A DNA stretch of 64,000 bases from Trinickia soli (GCF_002879855.1 NZ_PNYB01000001.1:434001-498000), one strand, 5' to 3'. Positions 31,996 through 41,298 are shown, counted from the first letter of the stretch. Notes: a model not told the origin generated them from the letters alone. Made by a program: numbers and translations.

Positions 31996-32110
31996 GGCTT
32001 GGCTCCCAATGCTGGTTCAATGACGGCGCCACCTCGCTATAAGCCGTGCAGCCGATGCACGCGCAAAACGTGCCGTACGGTGCTGTCACCTGCGATGGAC
32101 TCATCCAGCG

Positions 32111-32245
32111 TCGCCAGAGGCGTACGAAGCCCTCTTCTCTTGTGCATCATGAACTTCGGCAATTCAATTGAATTTAATCTATGTCACAACGTGATCTATA
32201 GTGGAATGCACTGGAGCACCAGCCCGCGCGTCCTCACATCAGTGC
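32111..32245 (+). promoter_or_regulatory. Duplicated promoter/leader region, copy 2, driving the DUF2945 gene
   Basis: Partner of 30101-30263. It contains AATTTAATC, the perfect dyad TCAC-AAC-GTGA and a CTATAGTGG -10 region. The gene's ATG follows about 80 bp below the -10. The dyad overlapping the spacer suggests activation or repression by a dimeric regulator of the CRP/FNR type; no protein can be assigned. Confidence 0.55.
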
Positions 32246-32278
32246 ATTGCACGCAGTACCAAACGGAGGGCATCCATC

Positions 32279-32494
32279 ATGACGACGCAATTTAAGGTTG
32301 GCGATCACGTGACGTGGAATTCGGAGGCCGGCCATGTCAGCGGCAAGATCATCAAAGTGCATACGAGAGACACCGATTACAAGGGATACACCCATCACGC
32401 CAGCGTGGACGATCCACAGTATGAGATCAGGAGTCACAAGACCGACCATATCGCCATGCACAAAGGTGGCGCGCTAAAAAAGATCGATTCCTGA
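32279..32494 (+). CDS. DUF2945 (HVA1 family, Tudor-like) protein
   Basis: A 71-residue protein; GGAGGG precedes ATG 32279. The opening FKVGDHVTWNSEAGHVSGKIIKVHT and the YEIRSHKTDHIAMHKGGALKKI end match DUF2945, small basic proteins that recur in bacterial stress clusters. The molecular function is not established. Confidence 0.85.
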   Translation: MTTQFKVGDHVTWNSEAGHVSGKIIKVHTRDTDYKGYTHHASVDDPQYEIRSHKTDHIAMHKGGALKKIDS

Positions 32495-32625
32495 TCGACG
32501 TTGACTACTACCGTACAGACGAGCCGCCGACGAATGTGCGACGTTGCTGCTATACGCTGGCAAGCTGTGCGCATTGACCCTTCCGGGATCGCTCCCAGCG
32601 CGGCCCACGGTTGCGTTTTGCACGC

Positions 32626-32784
32626 ATGCTTGGCTGCTTCATTGGCGCGCTTTGCGCGGCAGTGCCAGGATTGATCGACCTGCTCTTCTACAAGGGTGGC
32701 GTTACGCCAGTCAGGAAGATCGCGCTGACGCACAAGGCAGGTGAGACGGTGCCGCGCATCGCCGACGTCAGGAGAATCGAATGA
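32626..32784 (+). pseudogene. C-terminal fragment of a DUF2231-like membrane protein
   Basis: A 52-codon frame whose start reads MLGCFIGALCAAVPGLIDLLFYKG followed by RKIALTHKAGE, resembling the helix and conserved R..G.TH.A loop of DUF2231 proteins (normally about 150 residues with four helices). The other helices are missing. Its stop overlaps the next ATG as ATGA (32781-32784), so it may still be translated and coupled to the oxidoreductase. Confidence 0.4.
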
Positions 32785-34349
32785 ACGAACCTGCGAATCA
32801 ACTCAGCGGACCTGATCTCGCCGGAGGCGTCGCGCTTTCAGAAATTACCGACGGTGCAATGCTGCAGGGGCATGCCCACGGCGAGCCGGTATTGCTCGTG
32901 CGGCGCGCGGACGAGTTGTTCGCGATCGGCGCTGTTTGCACGCATTACGGTGGTCCGCTGGCCGACGGTCTGCTGGTCGACGACACGGTCCGCTGTCCCT
33001 GGCACCATGCCTGTTTCAGCCTGCGCACCGGCGCTGCGCTCCGCGCACCGGCACAGGACCCGATTGCCTGCTGGCGTGTCGAGCAGCAGGACGGCAGCGT
33101 GTACGTTCGTGAAAAGCTCGCTCCTGTCGAACCGAAGCCCTTGCCATCAGTGGCCGGCACGCCTCACTCGATCGTCATCGTGGGCGGTGGGGCCGCGGGG
33201 CACGCCGCTGCCGAAACACTCCGTCTCGAAGGATATACGGGCAGCATCACCCTGCTGAGCGCCGATCCGTCAGGCCCGTGTGACCGGCCCAACCTGTCGA
33301 AAGGCTTCCTCGCTGGCACCGCGTCCGTGGAGTCGAATCCCCTGCGTCCACTCGCGTTCTACGAAGCGCATCGCATCGACCTGAAGCTGGATGCTCCCGT
33401 CGCTACGCTCGATACGAGGAGTCGGCACCTGCAACTTGTCGACGGCACCCGGGTTATCTACGACGCACTGCTCCTCGCCACCGGCGCCGACCCGGTGCGG
33501 CTCGATGTGCCAGGTGCGAGTCTCCCGCATGTGCACTATCTGCGCACGCTCGCCGACAGCTGCGCACTTGTCGCCGGGGCGCTCACCGCGAAGCGGGCGG
33601 TGGTGATCGGCGCAAGCTTCATCGGACTCGAAGTGGCCGCCTCGCTGCGCGCGCGCAATATCGAGGTACAGGTGGTTGCGCCAGACGCCGTTCCGATGGA
33701 GAAAATTCTCGGACCAGACATTGGAAACTTCATCCGCGGGCTGCACGAACGCCACGGTGTCACGTTCCACCTCGGCACCACAGCGATTTCCATCGACCCA
33801 CAAGGCGTCGAGTTGAAGAGTGGGGAGCGGCTACCCGCCGATCTTGTCGTTATCGGCATCGGTGTACGGCCGGTGATCTCGTTCGCGCAGCAGGCGGGCC
33901 TCCTCGTCGACCACGGCATCATCGTCAACGCGTACCTCGAAACGAGCGTCCCGGGCATCTTCGCAGCAGGCGACATCGCACGCTGGCCGGACCGGCTCAC
34001 GGGCGAGCGCGTCCGCGTCGAACACTGGGTGGTCGCCGAACGCCAGGGGCAGACTGCGGCACGCAACATGCTCGGCCGGCGCGAGCCGTTCGACGCCGTG
34101 CCTTTCTTCTGGACCGAGCAGTACGATTTTGGTCTCGCTTATATCGGCCATGCCGAGCACTGGGATGAGATCGGGATCGACGGCCGGCTCGACGCCGAAA
34201 CGCAAAACTGCACGGTCACCTATCGTCGTGGTGGCAGGAAGCTCGCCGTGGCTGTCGTTCACCGCGATCTTGAAGGTCTGCGCGCGGAAGTCGAATTCGA
34301 GAGGATGATCGCGGCGACAGACCGGCGACATTCGGGTGCGGTGGACTGA
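32781..34349 (+). CDS. Rieske-domain FAD/NAD(P)-dependent oxidoreductase
   Basis: A 522-residue fusion. Residues about 15-110 are a Rieske [2Fe-2S] domain with ligands in CTHYGG and CPWHHACF. The rest is a pyridine-nucleotide disulfide-type reductase with the FAD-binding IVIVGGGAAGHAAAETLR, NAD-binding VIGASFIGLEVAASLR, and the FAD ribityl motif VPGIFAAGDIA. The layout is that of AIF-like/ferredoxin reductases. It transfers electrons from NAD(P)H to an unknown acceptor and belongs to the redox set of this cluster. Confidence 0.9.
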   Translation: MNEPANQLSGPDLAGGVALSEITDGAMLQGHAHGEPVLLVRRADELFAIGAVCTHYGGPLADGLLVDDTVRCPWHHACFSLRTGAALRAPAQDPIACWRVEQQDGSVYVREKLAPVEPKPLPSVAGTPHSIVIVGGGAAGHAAAETLRLEGYTGSITLLSADPSGPCDRPNLSKGFLAGTASVESNPLRPLAFYEAHRIDLKLDAPVATLDTRSRHLQLVDGTRVIYDALLLATGADPVRLDVPGASLPHVHYLRTLADSCALVAGALTAKRAVVIGASFIGLEVAASLRARNIEVQVVAPDAVPMEKILGPDIGNFIRGLHERHGVTFHLGTTAISIDPQGVELKSGERLPADLVVIGIGVRPVISFAQQAGLLVDHGIIVNAYLETSVPGIFAAGDIARWPDRLTGERVRVEHWVVAERQGQTAARNMLGRREPFDAVPFFWTEQYDFGLAYIGHAEHWDEIGIDGRLDAETQNCTVTYRRGGRKLAVAVVHRDLEGLRAEVEFERMIAATDRRHSGAVD

Positions 34350-34427
34350 GGGAAGCACAACAGTTCCAGGTAAAAGGCCAACGCAATACGCGATAGCGGC
34401 GCGACTCGGGGTCAGGCGGACTGCGGA

Positions 34428-35453
34428 ATGAAATACAGGGACTACTACGAGGTTCTCGGACTGCCACGCACCGCGACGCAGGACGAGGTCCGACGCGCGT
34501 ATCGCAAGCTCGCGCGCAAATATCACCCGGACGTCACCCAGCAGGCTGATGGCGAGGCCCGTTTCAAGGAACTGGGTGAGGCCTATCAGGTCCTCAAGGA
34601 TACGGAGAAGCGCGCAGCCTATGACCGTTTGGGCCGCCAATGGCAGAACGGCCAGGATTTTCAGCCGCCGCCCGACTGGGACGAGGGCTTCGAATTCAGC
34701 GGCGCAGGCAACGAACCCAGCGCGAATGCCGATTTCAGTGAATTCTTCGAAGCGATGTTCGGCCGTACGCGGGCGGGCAGCGATTCGCGGCAAACGAAAA
34801 GGCACCGCGCGGCACCCAATCGCGGCGCCCCAACCGCGGACGATCTGGAGGATGCCTATCGTGGCACGCAACGCCCGATCCCCGGACAGGATCATCACGC
34901 CAGAGTCGTGATCGATCTGATGGACGCCTATCACGGCGCGCAGCGTTCCATTTCGCTGCAAACGCCGGTCCTCGATGCACACGGTCATGTCACCCTGCAG
35001 TCGCGTACGTTGAACGTCACCATTCCGAAGGGCGTGCGGGCCGGGCAGCACCTGCGCCTTGCCGGTCAGGGCGGCCCCGGCCTGGGAAACCGACCAGCCG
35101 GTGACCTGTATCTGGAAATCACCTTTCGGGAGGATCCGCGTTTTCGCGTAGACGGACGCGATGTTTGGCTCGATGTACCGGTGGCGCCCTGGGAGGCTGC
35201 ACTCGGTGCCCAGGTCACTGTTCCTACTCCTGATGGTTCGGTCGAGCTGACCGTGCCAGCGGGATCGGCCAGCGGCCGGCGGCTGCGGCTCAAGGGCAAG
35301 GGGATTCCGGGGAAGACGCCGGGCGACCTGTACGTGATTTTGACGATCGTGCTGCCACCGGCCGACAGCGACAGCGCGCGGGCGGCCTACGAAGCGATGC
35401 GGCAGGCGTTCCACTTCGATCCGCGCGCGCATGTTACGGGTGGTCGACCATGA
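34428..35453 (+). CDS. cbpA: CbpA, DnaJ-like curved-DNA-binding co-chaperone
   Basis: A 341-residue J-protein. The J domain (residues 5-70) has KYHPDVT with the HPD motif that stimulates DnaK. A Gly/Phe-poor linker and two C-terminal substrate-binding barrels follow (TLNVTIPKGVRAGQHLRLAGQGGPG); the DnaJ zinc fingers are absent, as in CbpA. It overlaps cbpM by 4 bp, the standard pair. Confidence 0.92.
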   Translation: MKYRDYYEVLGLPRTATQDEVRRAYRKLARKYHPDVTQQADGEARFKELGEAYQVLKDTEKRAAYDRLGRQWQNGQDFQPPPDWDEGFEFSGAGNEPSANADFSEFFEAMFGRTRAGSDSRQTKRHRAAPNRGAPTADDLEDAYRGTQRPIPGQDHHARVVIDLMDAYHGAQRSISLQTPVLDAHGHVTLQSRTLNVTIPKGVRAGQHLRLAGQGGPGLGNRPAGDLYLEITFREDPRFRVDGRDVWLDVPVAPWEAALGAQVTVPTPDGSVELTVPAGSASGRRLRLKGKGIPGKTPGDLYVILTIVLPPADSDSARAAYEAMRQAFHFDPRAHVTGGRP

Positions 35454-35767
35454 AAGAATCCGTGACGGTCTTCGTGGAAGGTGAGATTGTTGAGGAAGAC
35501 GTCGAGTTCACGCTCGTTGAATTGTGCCGGGCGAGCGGCGCGTCGGAAGAACAGCTGACGTTATGGATCGCAGAAGGTGTCATCGAGCCGCAAGGCACCA
35601 CGCAGCGAGAATGGCGCTTCAGTGGTGCCGCACTGCGCCGCGTGCGAACCGCTCGACGGCTCGCACAGGATCTCGAGATCAACGCACCCGGCATTGCGCT
35701 CGCGCTCGACCTGCTCGATGAAATCAACGCGTTACGGGCGCGTTCCAGACGCTGGTCCGGTCGCTGA
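35450..35767 (+). CDS. cbpM: CbpM, modulator of CbpA
   Basis: A 105-residue MerR-like protein that binds the J domain of CbpA and inhibits it. The ATG lies in the ATGA overlap with cbpA. The body contains FTLVELCRASGASEEQLTLWIAEGVIEPQG and a C-terminal helix LALDLLDEINALRARSRRW, typical of the family (about 100 residues). It acts in the cytoplasm. Confidence 0.88.
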   Translation: MKESVTVFVEGEIVEEDVEFTLVELCRASGASEEQLTLWIAEGVIEPQGTTQREWRFSGAALRRVRTARRLAQDLEINAPGIALALDLLDEINALRARSRRWSGR

Positions 35768-35936
35768 ACGCGTTTTTCACTTCCGCATCGGCTCAAGGAC
35801 GAGCCGGACATCAAGGCCCAGAATATGCGGGGTATGAGATCAAGACATGGTTGGCCGGCCGGCTAACCTGTGAATCGAGGCGGTTGATGCGCGACCGACG
35901 GAGCACGAGGTTGCGGAACTGCAAGAAGGAGACGGG

Positions 35937-37670
35937 ATGGCACACGTTCACCCGGCACCCCCACATGATCCGGTGGAGGCAAGTCTGAGCCCGGCCGACG
36001 ACCGGGTTCGCCTGAATCACTGGCTACCGCCGCAGGCGGGCGTGGTTCCCCGGATCCGGATCGGTCAGAGCTGGGTCAACGTGCTGTGGGCATTGCCGAT
36101 TGCTTTCGTACTACTGGTCATCGGCGTGGCCATCGCACAGGCACTGCGGCAAGTCCCGGCGGTGCAGGAATTCCTCGTGCGCTACCCGGGCATCCCGCCG
36201 TCCGCGGTGGCCGTCACCACGGGATTCCCCGCCTGGCTCAGGCTGCAGCATTTCCTAAACCTGTTTTTCATGACGTTCATCATTCGAGCTGGACTCCAGA
36301 TTCTGGCCGACCACCCGCGGTTGTACTGGAAACGCGACTGCACGCCTGGCACGGAATGGTTTCGCTTCCAGAAGGCCGTGCCGGCCGGCCGGGTGTGGAC
36401 TGCGAAGGACGATTCGGTCACGCTTCCCGCGTGGCTCGGTATTCCTGGAATCCGTCACTCCATCGGCCTCGCCCGATGGTGGCATTTTTCGATCACTTTG
36501 TTGTGGATGATCAACGGCATCGTCTTTTACGCGCTGCTGTTCACGACCGGCCAGTGGCTGCGGCTGGTGCCGACAACATGGGAAGTGATTCCCAACGCAG
36601 CCTCGACCGCCCTTCAGTACCTGTCGCTCACGTTCCCCGCCGATCACAGCTGGCTGCGCTACAACAGCCTGCAACAGATCACCTATTTCATTACGGTGTT
36701 CATCGCGGCGCCCACCTCCATCGTGACCGGCCTCATGCAGAGCCCGGCGATCTCCAACCGGCTCGGCTGGGTCGGTCGGGCGTTAAACCGACAGCGGGCG
36801 CGTTCGGTCCATTTCATCGCGCTGTGCTGGTTCCTGTTCTATATCCTCGCGCATGTAACGCTGGTATTCATCACAGGCGCACGGGCGAATCTGAACATGA
36901 TGTTCGCCGGTGTCAACGGCGACTCCTGGAGCGGCGTCCTGGTTTTTGTCCCCGCTATGGCGCTCGTGGCCGCAACCTGGTGGCTGGCGTCTCCATTCAC
37001 ACTCCGTCATGCGCGTCTGGTTCAGCACGTCGGAGCGTTTATGGCCCGGCCGTTCAATAGCGTGACGCAGTGGTGGGATCCGACGAGCCAGCTTGCCGAA
37101 CAGGACATTTCGCCATACTTCTGGCCCAACGGGACGATGCCGACGTCGGCCGAGTTTGACCAGCTCGTGAAGGACAGTTTTGTGCATTACCGGCTGAGAA
37201 TCGATGGGCTGGTCGAACAGCCGGCAGAGTTTTCATACGCCGAGCTGAAAGCCATGCCGAAGCAGGAGCAGATCACCACCCATTTCTGCATTCAAGGATG
37301 GTCCGGGGTCGCCAAGTGGGGCGGGGTTCCGATGCGTCACCTTCTCGACCTGGTGAAACCGACCGCCGATGCCCGCTACGCGGTGTTCTATTCATTGGCC
37401 GATGGCGGCGACGGTGGACGCTACTACGACGCGCACAGCATCGCCAACATGCGGCACGAGTTGACCATCCTCGCCTACGAGATGAACGGCACGCCCCTTA
37501 GCGTGCTGCATGGCGCGCCGTTGCGGCTGCGCTGCGAGAACGAACTCGGCTTCAAGATGGTCAAATGGGTTGCGGCCATCGAGTTCGTGCACGATTTCGC
37601 CGACATCGGCGCGAGTGAAGGCGGCTACAACGAGGATCACGAATTCTACGGCTACCGGGTGCCGATCTGA
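35937..37670 (+). CDS. Cytochrome b-like / molybdopterin (sulfite oxidase-like) fusion protein
   Basis: A 577-residue protein with AAGAAGGAG upstream. Residues about 45-380 hold several membrane helices with candidate haem histidines (LRLQHFLNLFF, LARWWHFSITLLW, SVHFIALCWFLFYILAHV). Residues about 400-577 form an oxidoreductase molybdopterin domain with HFCIQGWSGVAKWGGVPMRHLLDLV, whose Cys would ligate molybdenum. The combination resembles MsrPQ/YedYZ in function, but here the modules are fused with the membrane part first. No Tat signal is present, so the Mo domain's side of the membrane is uncertain. Confidence 0.8.
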   Translation: MAHVHPAPPHDPVEASLSPADDRVRLNHWLPPQAGVVPRIRIGQSWVNVLWALPIAFVLLVIGVAIAQALRQVPAVQEFLVRYPGIPPSAVAVTTGFPAWLRLQHFLNLFFMTFIIRAGLQILADHPRLYWKRDCTPGTEWFRFQKAVPAGRVWTAKDDSVTLPAWLGIPGIRHSIGLARWWHFSITLLWMINGIVFYALLFTTGQWLRLVPTTWEVIPNAASTALQYLSLTFPADHSWLRYNSLQQITYFITVFIAAPTSIVTGLMQSPAISNRLGWVGRALNRQRARSVHFIALCWFLFYILAHVTLVFITGARANLNMMFAGVNGDSWSGVLVFVPAMALVAATWWLASPFTLRHARLVQHVGAFMARPFNSVTQWWDPTSQLAEQDISPYFWPNGTMPTSAEFDQLVKDSFVHYRLRIDGLVEQPAEFSYAELKAMPKQEQITTHFCIQGWSGVAKWGGVPMRHLLDLVKPTADARYAVFYSLADGGDGGRYYDAHSIANMRHELTILAYEMNGTPLSVLHGAPLRLRCENELGFKMVKWVAAIEFVHDFADIGASEGGYNEDHEFYGYRVPI

Positions 37671-37812
37671 TTGGCCATGCTCGCGCTGAGAACTTGATGC
37701 CATTCAGAGATACAGCCAGGGCCCTTGTATGCCGGCACAGCGCCGCATAAACGCTATGGCCGACAGGCAGTTGAGCATCCGCACGGTGGCGGGCTTTCTA
37801 TCGTCGATATCG

Positions 37813-40800
37813 TCAATGCAGCAAGGCTCTTAGCCCATTCAACAAGTCCGTGTAGGAATGAGCGCCATTCAAACTGTCCATAAAGAAGACCTGCAACGAA
37901 CCGTCGTGATGGCGCTCTACTCGGACGGCGATCCAATGCAGCACCGCCTCGGGATCGGCGACATGACCGCCTGCGTCCGCCGCGGTATTGACGACCAGAT
38001 TCAGCACCGGAGTAGCGCCTTGCACAAAGTTGAGCATGGCCGTCACCCCCGGCCGATAGTGCTGGTACAGCACTTCCCCAAGTTCGGCCGCCAGATCCTC
38101 CTGATCGCCTTGCCGCATGCGCTGCAAGATACCGCGCAACTGCTGATAGTTATTCACGACGGCAACGTCGGTGGCGTTTATCTGCTCCAGCATCGCCATG
38201 ATCTGCACCTCATCCACGTCGTTGCGGAATGGGCCGACGGCGTTCAAGGATTGCTGGTCGCTTGCTGCTGCCCGAAATGCCCCCATGAGCGCGGCATCTT
38301 GCAGCACGTTATGCATCGTGTTGCCGCCAACTGTTCGCATGATTGACGCATTAAAAACCGCCATTTGTCCACATTCATGCTCGAATTGCTCCAACGCTCC
38401 AATGCCGACAATATTCGACTGCAGGTTAGCGCCATTTAGCGTCTGGGCGCGAGGTTGATTTTGCATATAATCCGCCCGTAACGCATCGACGAATTCTTGC
38501 AATTCGGCAATCTCCTCATCGCTAAAGGACAGTAGCGAGAGCGCCATGCCGTTGTCGAACAAGGCCTCTTGGCTCGCATCGGCGGCAAGCGATGACAGGT
38601 CGGGCTGTGCAATGTCGAGCGTAGCCGGCGCAACGCCCGGCAGCACCGAAGCAACGTCCAGCGTAGGCGGCGCGACATCCGGCATCGACAAGGCGGCGCT
38701 CGGCGGATTGTCCGTCGGCTTTGCCGGTTTATCGGAGCCTCGCCGACGTTTCTTGGACTTGTCCACGAGCCTCTTCGCGACCTCGAGTTTCCTCGCGCGC
38801 TTGGCCAGCATGGGCTTGATGGTGTGCGCCACCGCTTCCGCATCCATTGCGCTAAAGTGCCCTCCGCTCTGCCACCGCCCCGGAAACCGTGCCGCATCCC
38901 CTTTTTGATAGCCGTTCGTGCGATGGTCGTACTCGTGGCTGCCTGGCTTGTACACCTCCTGGCCAGCGTCGATCCGCTTACGTTTCTTCTTCTGATCCAT
39001 CTCGCGTTCATCGTGACGCAGCGTCAGATTGGGAGGCGTCAAGGCGAACGGACTGGAGCGCGCCCCCTCGCTCTCTTTCCAATAACCGTGATGAAAAGCC
39101 GCGCGTGGATTTAATTTGTCGTCCGGTTTAATATCGGTCTTTTGGTGAAGCCGAACCCCGCTCGGCGGATTCGACCAATTATTCTTCAACATCCATTGAA
39201 AAGTATTCCACTTCTCCTTGCTGCTGAAATCCTCTTCTTTCCAGCCCATTTTTTTATGATCGCTGACGATCGTTTCCAATAATTTATTCCTGACGATCTT
39301 CTGCTTCCTATCGTACTGAGCGGATGTTGACGACGTCCTCTCCGCCGACGTCGTCGCTTCGCGTACTGCGCGCCGCAAATAGGTGTTGTGGTAAAGGTTT
39401 GTCCTCTTCATATCCAAACCCCGTTCCCGCAACATCCTGATGGTCGCTTTGGTATAACGCCCTCGCTTTCCCTGCCGGCTTTTGACGTCGGCTTCCCGAC
39501 TGCTTTCGAGCGCTTGGATGCGCTCCATCTCGTCGTCGCCGACGGGCTCGGCGGTTGACATGATTGCCTCCAGGTCCATCGACTTGCGCTTTCTTCGGGC
39601 CGCCTCGAGCTCCTTTTTCGTATACCTGCCGGCCCTGATATCGGGATCGTCCTCGTCGATGTCTGAATCGGAGCTCTCTTCCTCGAAATTTTTCTGCGCT
39701 TGTCTCAAGTCGCTTTCTATGATGTCCAAGTAGTGATTTCTCGAATCCTTGGTGGATTTTTCAGGCTCGTCGTCCTCTTCGATGTTTTCCTCGTCGGGCG
39801 ACAGATCGAGTTCGAACTCGTCGTCTTCCGCAGCGATAGGCTGCATGTCATGGTTATCGTCGCCCGGGACAAGCGACGCAAGCCCTCCACCGCCCGTCAA
39901 GCCATCGCTATCGTCCGTCACGAGACCAGGCTGGGGCAAGAAGGTCAATGGCGGCAACTGCTGCGGGTCACCGACCGGCAACGACGGGAAGCCTGTGCCG
40001 ATCATCGAACCGGACTGACTACGGCCCATCAGGAGGTCGGGTTCTGTCGCGACGTCAGCCGTCGACGATGGCGGGTAGTCTGCCCATCCACCCGACGAGG
40101 CGCTCGCGCCAGGCATCGCGCTCGGCGCATCCTCGCCCGGAGCGTGGACCGGTATGACGCCCGTCGGCTCCAGATAAAACGTACCGATATCCGTTTCCAG
40201 GTAGGTGGCCCCATGGTGCACGACATAACGACCGGCTACACCAATCGGCTCCACCCCGTTTTCCATACCTTCGTCATCGATAAAGCGCTGTACGACGGGC
40301 GCGGAGCTACGACGCGCGAGTTGCGTGGGCGCGTGCACCGCACCGCTCGTCGATGCGCGCGCGCCCATCGCATCGGCCTCGCGTTCTAATGACGTATCGT
40401 CGTTTATCGACACCGCGTCTTTCATTTGCCTCGTTGGCGCAACCCGTCCCTGCGCTTGCTGGACCACATGCCAGGCCTCGTGCGGCAAATGCGCCTCTTG
40501 GCCCGGGGACAGGTGAATGTCGCTTCCCTGCGCATAGGCCAGGGCGTTCAATTGCGCCGGTTGCGGCGAATTGTAATGGACCTTGACACCGTCCATCGAT
40601 ATGCCGGACAACGACTCGATACCGGCCTTCAATTGCGCGGGCATGCCGGTATCGTTTCGTCGACCGTGCGAGTCCGGCGATTGCGCGGCGTGTCCCTGAT
40701 CAGACGCAGCTCGCGAAGAGCGTCCGATTTTCATTTGCACGGGGTCGCCAAAGATTGCGCTTAGCCGCGCGCGCTGAGCCATCACGCGCGGGCTGACGCG

Positions 40801-40947
40801 GATATCGTCAATGAGTTGGCGCTGTGCGACGGAATCGGTGCGATAGTCGGCAATGTCTGGGGCGCCATGCCTCTCTTTTTCGGCACCCCCCTCAACATCG
40901 TCATGAACGCCAGCCTTGTCGGTCTTGGCAACGGCCTCTTGTCGCAT
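37813..40947 (-). CDS. Large DUF4157 (HExxH) protein with a C-terminal papain-like region
   Basis: A 1044-residue protein from ATG 40947. Residues about 105-200 match the DUF4157/eCIS-core domain: GISMDGVKVHYNSPQPAQL, GSDIHLSPGQEAHLPHEAWHVVQQ (zincin HEAWH at 156-160) and LEREADAMG. A long acidic, charged low-complexity middle (about 330-480) contains two GRYTK repeats, then a basic region. The last 190 residues carry HECGQMAVFN (Cys859), VLHWIAVRVE (His1004) and FFMDSLNG (Asp1024), the order of a papain-fold cysteine enzyme. No contractile-injection genes are nearby. It is likely an effector or toxin; the target is unknown. Confidence 0.7.
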   Translation of the reverse strand: MRQEAVAKTDKAGVHDDVEGGAEKERHGAPDIADYRTDSVAQRQLIDDIRVSPRVMAQRARLSAIFGDPVQMKIGRSSRAASDQGHAAQSPDSHGRRNDTGMPAQLKAGIESLSGISMDGVKVHYNSPQPAQLNALAYAQGSDIHLSPGQEAHLPHEAWHVVQQAQGRVAPTRQMKDAVSINDDTSLEREADAMGARASTSGAVHAPTQLARRSSAPVVQRFIDDEGMENGVEPIGVAGRYVVHHGATYLETDIGTFYLEPTGVIPVHAPGEDAPSAMPGASASSGGWADYPPSSTADVATEPDLLMGRSQSGSMIGTGFPSLPVGDPQQLPPLTFLPQPGLVTDDSDGLTGGGGLASLVPGDDNHDMQPIAAEDDEFELDLSPDEENIEEDDEPEKSTKDSRNHYLDIIESDLRQAQKNFEEESSDSDIDEDDPDIRAGRYTKKELEAARRKRKSMDLEAIMSTAEPVGDDEMERIQALESSREADVKSRQGKRGRYTKATIRMLRERGLDMKRTNLYHNTYLRRAVREATTSAERTSSTSAQYDRKQKIVRNKLLETIVSDHKKMGWKEEDFSSKEKWNTFQWMLKNNWSNPPSGVRLHQKTDIKPDDKLNPRAAFHHGYWKESEGARSSPFALTPPNLTLRHDEREMDQKKKRKRIDAGQEVYKPGSHEYDHRTNGYQKGDAARFPGRWQSGGHFSAMDAEAVAHTIKPMLAKRARKLEVAKRLVDKSKKRRRGSDKPAKPTDNPPSAALSMPDVAPPTLDVASVLPGVAPATLDIAQPDLSSLAADASQEALFDNGMALSLLSFSDEEIAELQEFVDALRADYMQNQPRAQTLNGANLQSNIVGIGALEQFEHECGQMAVFNASIMRTVGGNTMHNVLQDAALMGAFRAAASDQQSLNAVGPFRNDVDEVQIMAMLEQINATDVAVVNNYQQLRGILQRMRQGDQEDLAAELGEVLYQHYRPGVTAMLNFVQGATPVLNLVVNTAADAGGHVADPEAVLHWIAVRVERHHDGSLQVFFMDSLNGAHSYTDLLNGLRALLH

Positions 40948-40987
40948 GGCTTTTTCCAATCGATGATGACTTTTCGTGCAACCCCGA

Positions 40988-41143
40988 CTACCAAGTGCTA
41001 TGGTTCAGCCCCTGCAGAGATACGTCAGAAGGCGCGCCTGGCAGTCCGCGCGTTTCGTCAGGTAGTTCGCCCTCCTCACCGTTGCCACTATCAGGTCCGG
41101 AATCGAGCACGCCAATGCGGCCCGCGTCGTTCAAAACCTCCAC
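40988..41143 (-). CDS. Possible 51-aa acidic peptide or gene remnant
   Basis: A GTG at 41143 has GGAGG 9 nt upstream and opens a frame EVLNDAGRIGVLDSGPDSGN ending in LNHSTW. The GRIGVLDSG stretch is reminiscent of the Asp motif of subtilisin-like proteases, yet no protease body follows. It may be a remnant or a short peptide gene. It fills most of the 40948-41298 gap, in which I see nothing else. Confidence 0.25.
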   Translation of the reverse strand: MEVLNDAGRIGVLDSGPDSGNGEEGELPDETRGLPGAPSDVSLQGLNHSTW

Positions 41144-41298
41144 TGCTGCCAGCCTCCGATTCGAAAGCCGCCATCATGCAACGCGCGTTCAAGCGGCCCC
41201 GAGCCGGAGACGAATCGGCTTCCTGGCAAGCGGAATACCTTCGCACCAATTTAGCGGGCGCTTTTCAGCGTCTCGTATTACGCCTTTTGCTGCGTCAA

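Noticed and set aside
33831-35432. Minus-strand frame of 533 codons.
   Set aside because: It spans parts of two well-supported plus-strand genes (reductase and cbpA) and shows no domain.
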